Source: Candidatus Muiribacterium halophilum (GTDB taxonomy: Bacteria; Muiribacteriota; Muiribacteriia; Muiribacteriales; Muiribacteriaceae). From it: a stretch of DNA of 13,684 nucleotides. Each line of letters begins with the position of its first letter. Within the stretch, counting starts at the first letter, position 1. Shown piece after piece: positions 7,854-13,626 of the stretch. A program made the position numbers and the translations under genes. The stretch lies in NCBI GenBank assembly GCA_023228995.1, contig JALOAD010000072.1, positions 1 to 13,684 on the forward strand, given 5' to 3'. The notes beneath the pieces are model-generated. The model saw only the letters and a list, made by a program, of their open reading frames with translations. It ran no database searches and was not told where the DNA came from.

Positions 7854-10016
7854 TTAATTCAAAATAAACACACTCTCCGCATCAAAGAGCATTTTTTTAT
7901 ATTTTTCAGTATCAATAGCCTGAGGATTATCGCAAAAAACCTCATAAGGAACAGATTTTATATTTTTATCATTAACATATAAAAAACTAACTTTCTGACC
8001 AGGTAAAACTGTGATTTTATGATTTGCCAGAGTAGCAACTGCACATGAAATATCAGAATTAACCTTATAATCCTCAGCTTTCTTTGATATTGTTTTTACA
8101 ATACAAAGTTCTAAAGCATTAAAATCATTTTGCTCAAGTCTTTGTAAATATTCTTGAGTTTTATCGTAAATTTTTGACATGTTTTCATTATAATCAATAA
8201 CTAAATCGCAATTTTTTAAAATATCAAATACTTCTTGCTGATAGTTTTTTATAAATTCAGGAGTATCACTTCTTCTAATATGAATTCCTCTCATTTTAAC
8301 TTTGTTATCCTTAAATACACCAAAATACTTATTAGGAACTCCAATTTTATCAATTTTACCCTTTAAAAAAACAATCCATTTATAAATACCCTCAATATTA
8401 ATAGAAAAACCTGGATTATTGGGAAAAATTCCTGGAAAAACTTTATTTACCCTATTGTTAATTTTATTTTTTAAATCATTAAATTCAACTTCAGAAGCAT
8501 TAGCTTTTTGCACCCAAATAGCATCTGTAAGACCATGAAGAACTCTAAAGCCATTTTCTTCAGCTATTTCCTTTGAAAGAAGAAGAAGTTCTCTGCCAAT
8601 AGCTGTTGTACTCTCGTGACATTCAATTCTACCAAACCTTGCTCTCTTATAGCCAAGATAACCAAAACTTACAACAAGAAGCCATTTAAGAGCAATTTGA
8701 ACACTATTTAAAATATTTTTTTTATTAATGTTTTTTTCTTCAAACATTCTTTTTTTAGTAATAAGCCTTCTATTAAGAATAAACTCAATAGATTCAGTGA
8801 TAATACCCTTTTTTTTGTCACAAATTTTATAATTAGTACCTGGAAGTTTTTGCTTACAATCTTTATGATCACAAAAAATCGTTTCATAAGATAAATTATA
8901 ATTAACCATAATCGATGGATACATTGAAAAAAAATCAAGCTCACAAACATTTTCAAAAATACCTGGAATAGGTCTAAAACTAAGTCCACCTTTATCTGCA
9001 TTTATAAGATTAGAAGCTTTTTTTATTTTTTCAGCTTTAGTTTTTCTAAATGGAATAAGAATATTTTGTTCAAAAGCTTTTTTTGTTTCAATAGAAGTAA
9101 TCACCGTCCCCGGAGATGTTCTCGCAACTCTCTGCAAAGACATACATGAAATCCTTGAAAGATCAATTAAACCCTCAATACCAGTTTCACGAAAGAAAAA
9201 TGAATTTTCAGGATCAATATGTATTCTTCCAGATAAAAAAACAAAACCAGATTTAAAAATAATCTTTCCATAAGAAAAATAACTTTTTTCTTTACCAATA
9301 TTTAAAATTTTCATATCACGATTAAGATTTTTAAAACCAATATCCTGAAATCTCTTCATATATATAAGATCCCCATGCTCACAAATAATAATATCAGGGT
9401 CAGTTTTTTTTATAAAATCATCTACAAAATCAATATTATCACCCGAAACAACATAATCTCTACCTTCATATGAAATTAAAATATCTGGAATTATATTCAT
9501 TTTAAAAGGATCTTTACCATTACAATCAGGTTTAATATATAAAATTTTCATAAAAGGAATTGTATAATCCAAACTATCACAATTTTCCAGAGAAAAGACA
9601 ATATTATTAACTCTAGTCAAATCAATATCAATCCATGAAAAAGGAAAAATTCCATTTGAATATAAAAATATTTCAACAGGAGAAAGGTCAATATTATAAA
9701 CTTCAGTAATCACAGGAATATTACTTTTTTTAATATAATCAGCAATTTTTAAAAAAAAATATGGATTTTTACAAGTAATTTTAAGAACCTCAACTTCACC
9801 TTTTATAATATCATTCATTTTTTCAAAATTAAGTGTAATAAAATCCTTAAACTTTAAAAAAAAATCCTTAAAAGTAATATCTAAATTTTTATTATATAAT
9901 ATATAAAACCAAGGACAAAAAGGAATTATAAAAGCTTTTCTAATATCATTTTCACAAATACCCCATAAAATAATACCTCTTTTATCAGAGTAAATATCAG
10001 TCAAAAAGATTTTCAT
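7854..10016 (-). CDS. Family B DNA polymerase, atypical bacterial group
   Basis: I place the start at 10014-10016 (720 residues): this ATG follows AAAGGT at good spacing and overlaps the upstream gene by 20 bp. The longer frame from 10157 would add 47 hydrophobic residues read out of the upstream gene. Motif A is ELDFFSMYPS with Asp361. Motif B keeps Lys444, but NSxYG has become VVSFG. Motif C is HGLTDAIWV instead of YGDTDS; the catalytic Asp (498) remains while the first Asp is Leu. A KYFG motif (563-566) and KMRGIHIRRSD (574-584) match the conserved thumb-side segments. C382, H384, C387 and C399 between motifs A and B could bind zinc. The N-terminal 270 residues occupy the exonuclease position but show no DxE ExoI motif (the site reads LYIKPD). 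I infer an active polymerase with little or no proofreading. Its operon partners and promoter suggest a role in DNA damage. Confidence 0.92.
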   Translation of the reverse strand: MKIFLTDIYSDKRGIILWGICENDIRKAFIIPFCPWFYILYNKNLDITFKDFFLKFKDFITLNFEKMNDIIKGEVEVLKITCKNPYFFLKIADYIKKSNIPVITEVYNIDLSPVEIFLYSNGIFPFSWIDIDLTRVNNIVFSLENCDSLDYTIPFMKILYIKPDCNGKDPFKMNIIPDILISYEGRDYVVSGDNIDFVDDFIKKTDPDIIICEHGDLIYMKRFQDIGFKNLNRDMKILNIGKEKSYFSYGKIIFKSGFVFLSGRIHIDPENSFFFRETGIEGLIDLSRISCMSLQRVARTSPGTVITSIETKKAFEQNILIPFRKTKAEKIKKASNLINADKGGLSFRPIPGIFENVCELDFFSMYPSIMVNYNLSYETIFCDHKDCKQKLPGTNYKICDKKKGIITESIEFILNRRLITKKRMFEEKNINKKNILNSVQIALKWLLVVSFGYLGYKRARFGRIECHESTTAIGRELLLLSKEIAEENGFRVLHGLTDAIWVQKANASEVEFNDLKNKINNRVNKVFPGIFPNNPGFSINIEGIYKWIVFLKGKIDKIGVPNKYFGVFKDNKVKMRGIHIRRSDTPEFIKNYQQEVFDILKNCDLVIDYNENMSKIYDKTQEYLQRLEQNDFNALELCIVKTISKKAEDYKVNSDISCAVATLANHKITVLPGQKVSFLYVNDKNIKSVPYEVFCDNPQAIDTEKYKKMLFDAESVFILN

Positions 10017-10257
10017 TAGAATTACCTTTTTTAAACTGTTGAATTTCTTTATATTGCTCAATAAGAATAGAAAACAAAATAGCTTCAAGAGGATAAGGAG
10101 CATTTGAATTAGAAATAGCTTGAGAATGTACCTTAGCCATAGCAAAAAGTCTATCAAAAATTTCCTTATCTTCTTTTCTCAAAGCTCTCCTAAACTCAGA
10201 CCAATTATCTTTTTCACTATTAACAAGCATAGTAGCCGAAAGCAAAGTCCTACCCAT
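9997..10257 (-). CDS. Small conserved-looking protein between RecA-like and PolB genes
   Basis: The 86-residue product starts at an ATG with a good ribosome site (AGGAGA, 5-base gap). It overlaps the upstream gene by 8 bp and the polymerase by 20 bp, so it is almost certainly translated with both. It has no signal peptide or membrane segment. It reads as two or three amphipathic helices: WSEFRRALRKEDKEIFDRLF (about 19-38), then AMAKVHSQAISNSNAPYPLEA and a hydrophobic ILFSILIEQYKEI. I do not recognise a named family. The size, helical character and position suggest an adaptor or polymerase accessory factor, which is inference only. The fact that all three frames overlap supports real coding for this one. 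Confidence 0.82.
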   Translation of the reverse strand: MGRTLLSATMLVNSEKDNWSEFRRALRKEDKEIFDRLFAMAKVHSQAISNSNAPYPLEAILFSILIEQYKEIQQFKKGNSNENLFD

Positions 10258-10729
10258 AAAATTCTCCTAATCCTATTAATTTATCTTTTAAATCTTTTAC
10301 AAAAAACTTATCATCCATGTTAAAACCAATAGAAATCTTCATTTTTTGAATAATATCACTCGCATGATTCACCACATTTTTAATCTCATTTTTATTATAA
10401 GAATTGTCCATAAGTAAAATATCCATATAGTATACAAACACAAAATCAAACTCACTTTCATCCAAATTCTCAATAGTATTTAAAAGCTGATGCACAGTAA
10501 ACATTCGAGTAATATTAAGTTTTTTAAGAATATTCCTATAATCAACATGAGTATATTTAGCTTTTCTAACAATACTATAAGGATCAAATCTATTACCACA
10601 ATCAATAATAAGAACATTCAAATCACACAAAGATAAACGAAAAAAAAGATCATCAAAAAATTCCTTACTATCAACAACCTCAATAACACTAAAAAACTCA
10701 TTATTTCTAAAAACATCAATATCCCACAT
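10250..10729 (-). CDS. RecA/RadA-fold protein lacking the ATP-binding P-loop
   Basis: The 159-residue product is the first gene of the polymerase operon. Residues 38-89 (VLIIDCGNRFDPYSIVRKA, then ILKKLNITRMFTVHQLLNTIENL) resemble the RadA/Rad51 core after Walker A, where the strand ending in DTE is followed by a helix and then the ARAFN/H-Q segment. Residues 95-110 (DFVFVYYMDILLMD) sit where Walker B would be, but without a clear catalytic pattern. No GxxxxGKT is present, and an in-frame TGA lies two codons above the start, so the N-terminus is not simply mis-called. It therefore probably does not hydrolyse ATP. ImuA and SulA-related proteins are known as RecA-like partners of SOS functions; the resemblance is of fold and context, not demonstrated orthology. 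The ribosome site is weak (GGAT). An SOS-type promoter lies about 90 bp upstream. Confidence 0.75.
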   Translation of the reverse strand: MWDIDVFRNNEFFSVIEVVDSKEFFDDLFFRLSLCDLNVLIIDCGNRFDPYSIVRKAKYTHVDYRNILKKLNITRMFTVHQLLNTIENLDESEFDFVFVYYMDILLMDNSYNKNEIKNVVNHASDIIQKMKISIGFNMDDKFFVKDLKDKLIGLGEFYG

Positions 10730-10816
10730 AAATCATCCAATAAATCATTATTTTTAAATATTTATTCAAAAAGTTCAATCATTAAGAAGAATCAAATAAT
10801 TCAACAATGTATTTTT

Positions 10817-10845
10817 ACTATAACCGAAAATAAACCGAAAATCAA
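10817..10845 (-). promoter_or_regulatory. Promoter of RecA-like/PolB operon with probable LexA operator
   Basis: Read on the minus strand: -35 TTGATT (plus 10840-10845), a 17-bp spacer, and -10 TATAGT (plus 10817-10822). Within the spacer, CCGAA occurs on the plus strand at 10824-10828 and 10835-10839, a direct repeat with 11-bp period. The lexA promoter has the same repeat at the same distance from its -10. A repressor bound here would cover the spacer and edge of the -35. The 11-bp direct-repeat spacing equals that of the known alphaproteobacterial LexA box (GTTC-N7-GTTC). The expected start of transcription is near 10809, giving an 80-base leader before the ATG. Confidence 0.8.
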
Positions 10846-10875
10846 GAAATAAAAAAATCAAATTAAAAATCAAAG

Positions 10876-10899
10876 TATATACTTACCGGTAGGTATATA
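10876..10899. promoter_or_regulatory. 24-bp near-palindrome P1, probable operator
   Basis: Half-sites TATATACTTACC and (reverse complement of the right half) TATATACCTACC meet at a central CCGG; they differ only at position 8. It lies 30 bp upstream of the -35 of the polymerase operon. Palindromes with an ACCNACCGGTNGGT-like core are typical of TetR-type dimer sites, but no such regulator is encoded in this window. Confidence 0.7.
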
Positions 10900-10925
10900 G
10901 GATATAAAAATTTAGCGAATTTTTT

Positions 10926-10949
10926 TATATACCTACCGGTAAGTATATA
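10926..10949. promoter_or_regulatory. 24-bp near-palindrome P2, exact inverse of P1
   Basis: P2 is the exact reverse complement of P1 over all 24 bp. Its centre is 50 bp from that of P1, close to five helical turns. The mismatched bases are arranged so that both outer halves carry T and both inner halves carry C at position 8. The AT-rich spacer is also roughly symmetric (AAAAATTT and AATTTTTT). No T-run follows in either direction, so it is not a terminator. Confidence 0.7.
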
Positions 10950-11043
10950 ATTTATAGAAAGAATAATGAGAAATTATTGAAAATCTAATGATAAAAACAA
11001 TTGAATTCCAGAATAAATCAAATCATATATACTAATGATAAAT

Positions 11044-11598
11044 TCAATTAATATTTGGATTGTTAGGTAAAGAATCTGGAGAGCCAAAACCTCTGCATGC
11101 TGGACAGTCTTTATTACCAACAGTTCCTTTGCCATCACACAAAGTACAATCTACAACATTCTCAGGTGTCCATGACCAGCCATCACCAGAACAAAATTTA
11201 CAATCAGCATCCTTGCCATTGCATCTTTTACATTTATATAAAGTTTCTTTTGAAGGATCGATCTGATGAATAGATTTCCCAATTAATGCAGTATTCCCTC
11301 TATCAATAATATACCTTACCATATTAATTTTTTTCTGAATTACAGAATAAATTTTATTACTTTTTGAAACATCACTATTTGTAATCAAATCATGTATAAG
11401 AACATTAATTTCAGACATAACTTCAAGAAAAACATTATAATGAAGTTCCAAATAAGTCTTTTGACTATATATATTTTTAATGGTTTTAAAAGATTTTGTT
11501 ATTTTCTCTTGATTATCACCAACATTAACATTCTCAGAAGCCATAATACCATTGCCAAATATCAAAAATATAAAGAGATACATTAATATCTTTCTCAT
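11044..11598 (-). CDS. Secreted protein with DnaJ-type cysteine-rich zinc cluster
   Basis: The 184-residue product starts after a strong ribosome site (GGAGG, 4-5 base gap). Residues 1-20 form a signal peptide with a hydrophobic core and a probable cut after Met-Ala. A helical middle region (30-110) follows. The C-terminus carries four CxxCxG motifs: C123/C126, C133/C136, C151/C154 (CTLCDGKG) and C165/C168 (CPACRGFG). In DnaJ these bind two zinc ions and help chaperone activity. Here the repeats are more closely packed, especially the first two, and there is no J-domain or substrate-binding domain. I infer an exported zinc-binding protein, perhaps acting on proteins or thiols in the envelope. 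It stands alone between lexA and the polymerase operon, with its own probable promoter. Confidence 0.85.
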   Translation of the reverse strand: MRKILMYLFIFLIFGNGIMASENVNVGDNQEKITKSFKTIKNIYSQKTYLELHYNVFLEVMSEINVLIHDLITNSDVSKSNKIYSVIQKKINMVRYIIDRGNTALIGKSIHQIDPSKETLYKCKRCNGKDADCKFCSGDGWSWTPENVVDCTLCDGKGTVGNKDCPACRGFGSPDSLPNNPNIN

Positions 11599-11629
11599 AA
11601 AACCTCCATTAAAATCAATTTGTATTTTA

Positions 11630-11658
11630 AATATAACAAATTATATATATAATATCAA
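11630..11658 (-). promoter_or_regulatory. Probable promoter of the DnaJ-zinc-cluster gene
   Basis: On the minus strand, TTGATA (plus 11653-11658) and TATATT (plus 11630-11635) are 17 bp apart, in the 76-bp gap after lexA and 32 bp above the ATG. The region is very AT-rich, so chance matches are possible. It has no CCGAA repeats, so I would not place this gene in the LexA regulon. Confidence 0.5.
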
Positions 11659-11674
11659 TTATTAAAGTTAAAAT

Positions 11675-12286
11675 CTAATTAATCTTAGTATAATCTCTGA
11701 TTATACCAACAAGAATACCCTGAATCTGAACTCTATCTGCTGAAAGTATAATAGGTTCAAAATCTGAATTAGCTGGTTGAAGTCTAATATTACCATTTTT
11801 TTCATTATAAAATTTCTTTAAAGTAACCTCATAATCATCAACTAAAGCAACAATAGTCTGACCATTATAAGCAACCTTAGAATTTTCTACAATAACAATA
11901 TCACCATTCATAATATGTTCATCTATCATAGAATTACCTTTAACTCTCAAAGCATAACAATCAGAAGATTTCATATAAGAAGGAACTTCAATATGTTCAA
12001 CAGAATCAGTTATAGCATGAATAGGTTTGCCAGCAGTAACATAACCCAAAAAGGGAATTTCATTTTCAGAAATCTCAGAAGAATTATCACAAGCAATATC
12101 AACCCTACCACCATCACTTTTAACAAGAAAACCTTCATTTACAATATTATTAATATGTTCATGCATAGTAGCAACAGATTTAAGTCCAAAATAATCACAT
12201 ATTTCTTTCAAAGTAGGAGAATAACCATTATTATCAATATAATCTTTGATATACTCCAAAATCTGTTTCTGCCTCTTAGTAATCAT
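11675..12286 (-). CDS. lexA: LexA repressor (SOS regulator, self-cleaving)
   Basis: The 203-residue length is typical of LexA. The N-terminal winged helix spans about 1-65, with the recognition region SPTLKEICDYFGLKSVATMHEHI at 23-45. The Ala85-Gly86 cleavage site lies in GYVTAGKP. The catalytic dyad is Ser119 (GNSM) and Lys157 (VTLKK), so RecA-stimulated self-cleavage should be intact. In the family, LexA represses its own gene and DNA-damage genes until RecA filaments trigger cleavage. The helix region looks more like Gram-positive LexA, whose half-site is CGAAC, than the E. coli form. That fits the CCGAA repeats found in its own promoter. The start has a strong ribosome site (AGGGGG, 6-base gap). 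It is transcribed apart from its neighbours and divergently from the DUF4160 gene. Confidence 0.96.
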   Translation of the reverse strand: MITKRQKQILEYIKDYIDNNGYSPTLKEICDYFGLKSVATMHEHINNIVNEGFLVKSDGGRVDIACDNSSEISENEIPFLGYVTAGKPIHAITDSVEHIEVPSYMKSSDCYALRVKGNSMIDEHIMNGDIVIVENSKVAYNGQTIVALVDDYEVTLKKFYNEKNGNIRLQPANSDFEPIILSADRVQIQGILVGIIRDYTKIN

Positions 12287-12355
12287 TTCTTCCCCCTCTC
12301 AAAAAGCAATTAATAATTAAAATCTATGAAATATTAAATATAAACAATATATAAA

Positions 12356-12384
12356 ATTTTACCCGAATAAAAACCGAAAGTCAA
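12356..12384 (-). promoter_or_regulatory. lexA promoter with probable LexA autoregulatory operator
   Basis: On the minus strand: -35 TTGACT (plus 12379-12384), a 17-bp spacer, and -10 TAAAAT (plus 12356-12361). The spacer holds CCGAA on the plus strand at 12363-12367 and 12374-12378, again 11 bp apart and at the same offset from the -10 as in the polymerase operon promoter. Similarity extends through CCGAAANTCAA into the -35. The expected start of transcription is near 12348, about 60 bases above the ATG. Autorepression is the usual arrangement for lexA. Confidence 0.82.
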
Positions 12385-12567
12385 ATATTAAAAAAAATAG
12401 GAGTGTAGGTTCTTGACATTGACATATATTTCTATAATGTAAAAAAAACTGGGGAATCTTAAATGCACTTTTTTGGGTATCTTTACATTAACATTTGTAA
12501 CATTTATAGAAAATAGAAGAATTTAAAATTTCTACCTATATTTCATATATCTAAATAAAATCTTTTA
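12385..12567. other. Rest of the lexA/DUF4160 divergent gap
   Basis: No gene is visible. TTGACA occurs twice in direct succession (12413-12424), and a TATAAT follows at 12433-12438. The spacings from these to the TATAAT (14 and 8 bp) are too short for an ordinary sigma-70 promoter, so this may be a direct-repeat binding site instead. Several ACATT/AACATTT repeats occur at 12486-12510 without clear order. Confidence 0.35.
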
Positions 12568-12576
12568 TGATATAAT
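12568..12576 (+). promoter_or_regulatory. Extended -10 promoter, probably giving a leaderless transcript
   Basis: TG-A-TATAAT occupies 12568-12576, a perfect extended -10 that does not need a good -35 (none is seen). Transcription starting seven bases downstream would begin at or next to the ATG at 12583. That ATG has no ribosome site, which fits a leaderless mRNA. Confidence 0.55.
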
Positions 12577-12582
12577 ATATAA

Positions 12583-12822
12583 ATGTCACCTACTATACTT
12601 AAATATAAAAATTTTAGATTTTATTTTAATAGCAGAGAAGAAACAAGGATGCATATCCATGTTAAAACTCCTGATGGTGAAATGAAAATATGGTTAGAAC
12701 CAGAAGTTAGCCTTGACAAAAATTTTGGTGTAAAAAATAAAGATGTTCTTCAGATATTAAAAATTGTAATGGAGAAAGAAAATGAATTTAAAGAAACATG
12801 GAAAAAACATTTTAAATCATGA
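12583..12822 (+). CDS. DUF4160 family protein
   Basis: The 79-residue protein begins MSPTILKYKNFRFYFNS and continues with MHIHVKTPDGEMKIWLEP, matching the DUF4160 pattern of an N-terminal PTI segment, a short beta strand and an HxHV motif, then a basic stretch and a helical tail. DUF4160 proteins are usually encoded directly before a DUF2442 protein, as here. Such pairs have been proposed as toxin-antitoxin-like modules, but I know of no firm biochemical function. The start is fixed by family similarity and lies seven bases after a perfect extended -10. No ribosome site is present. The gene overlaps the next by 41 bp. Confidence 0.85.
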   Translation: MSPTILKYKNFRFYFNSREETRMHIHVKTPDGEMKIWLEPEVSLDKNFGVKNKDVLQILKIVMEKENEFKETWKKHFKS

Positions 12823-13042
12823 AATATCAAGTATCAATTCAAATGGAATTTGGTTTATATTAGATGAAAAAGAGTATTTTATTTCTTTCTTAGATTATCC
12901 AAGTTTTCAGAAAGCATCTCTTGAAGATATCTTTAGTTTTGAATTTTCTTATCCTGATCATATATACTGGAAAAATTTAGATATTGATATTGAGCTTGAT
13001 TCACTTACAAATCCTGAAAGATTTCCATTAGAATATTCTTAA
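12782..13042 (+). CDS. DUF2442 family protein, partner of the DUF4160 gene
   Basis: The 86-residue protein matches DUF2442 from about residue 14 onward: EISSINSNGIWFILDEKEYFIS, then FLDYPSFQKASLEDIFSFEF, and an ending with DHIYWKNLDIDIELDSL and NPERFPL. The ATG at 12782 is supported by GGAG at 12771-12774 with a 7-base gap, inside the DUF4160 gene. The first 13 residues are therefore read from the overlap and lie outside the usual domain. The two genes are almost certainly translated together and their products probably act together. The function, possibly antitoxin-like or regulatory, is unproven. Confidence 0.85.
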   Translation: MNLKKHGKNILNHEISSINSNGIWFILDEKEYFISFLDYPSFQKASLEDIFSFEFSYPDHIYWKNLDIDIELDSLTNPERFPLEYS

Positions 13043-13308
13043 ATTGTATTATTTAATGGTTTAACAGAATTTTTTTTAATCATTGCTTTCAATTAGAGTT
13101 TTTAAAGATTGTATATTACAATAATATTCGCTATCTAATAATTCTATAATTTTTTTGATTTATTTTTTTTGTTTTCTACTATATATTTAAATTAAAAAGT
13201 TAAATCTTTTTTTAATTGCTCCGAGAGAGCTAAATACAGTTAGCATCGTTAGTAAAGACCTTCGGTCTAGTTTAAAAACCATATTAAAACTCTTTAAAGA
13301 TTTTCCTA
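13043..13308. other. AT-rich intergenic region, possible gene remnant and small stem-loop
   Basis: No intact gene is seen. On the minus strand, 13076-13159 reads 27 codons with protein-like composition (IELLDSEYYCNIQSLKTLIE) ending in TAA, but a stop lies directly before it and there is no start codon. It may be the tail of a decayed gene, or chance. Further right, the less AT-rich stretch 13218-13275 contains a 5-bp stem AGACC (13256-13260) and GGTCT (13264-13268) with a 3-base loop. This could be the flank of the repeat element that follows. Confidence 0.35.
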
Positions 13309-13626
13309 TCTCACTATCTCACCACTTCACCATTTCACCATTTCACCATTTCACCACTTCACCATTTCACCATCTCACCATTTCACTATTTCACCATTTC
13401 ACCACTTCACCATTTCACTATTTCACCATTTCACCATTTCACCATTTCACCATTTCACCATTTCACCATTTCACCATTTCACCATTTCACCATCTCACCA
13501 TTTCACCATTTCACCATTTCACCATCTCACCACTTCACCATTTCACTACTTCACCATTTCACCATTTCACCATTTCACCATTTCACCATTTCACCATTTC
13601 ACCATTTCACCATTTCACCATTTCAC
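13309..13626. repeat. Octamer tandem array 2 (TTTCACCA), about 39 units
   Basis: Thirty-nine octamers run from 13309 to 13620 without spacers, followed by a partial unit (TTTCAC). The majority unit is TTTCACCA, with variants CTTCACCA, TCTCACCA and TTTCACTA. The first units are the most diverged and the units from 13557 onward are uniform, so the right side looks most recently expanded. The plus strand has no G anywhere in the array. This is the same octamer family as the array at 3503-3646. After it, 13627-13684 is ordinary sequence in which I see no feature. Confidence 0.95.

Noticed and set aside
8708-9001. Small minus-strand open frame inside the polymerase gene
   Set aside because: It is a shadow frame of the polymerase, in which the conserved motif A region is read in the correct frame.
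10017-10157. Hydrophobic 47-residue N-terminal extension of the polymerase
   Set aside because: It is read from the overlapping 86-residue gene in another frame. The downstream ATG at 10014-10016 has a proper ribosome site and begins the family-like sequence.
10876-10949. Bidirectional intrinsic terminator
   Set aside because: The palindromes have no loop of their own, are interrupted by AT-rich sequence, and lack a T-run after the stem on either strand.
11060-11266. Plus-strand open frame opposite the zinc-cluster protein
   Set aside because: It is antisense to well-supported Cys motifs, and its Pro/Leu/Ser-rich product mirrors the Cys/Gly codons of the real gene.
11915-12313. 132-codon plus-strand open frame opposite lexA
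   Set aside because: It is antisense to a clear lexA gene, with low-complexity composition and no ribosome site or family resemblance.
12413-12438. Sigma-70 promoter TTGACA...TATAAT for the DUF4160 gene
   Set aside because: The spacer is 14 bp from the first TTGACA and 8 bp from the second, both outside the normal range. The extended -10 at 12568 is a better candidate.
13256-13268. tRNA or structured RNA around the AGACC/GGTCT stem
   Set aside because: No cloverleaf or acceptor stem can be drawn around it; only a single 5-bp hairpin is present.
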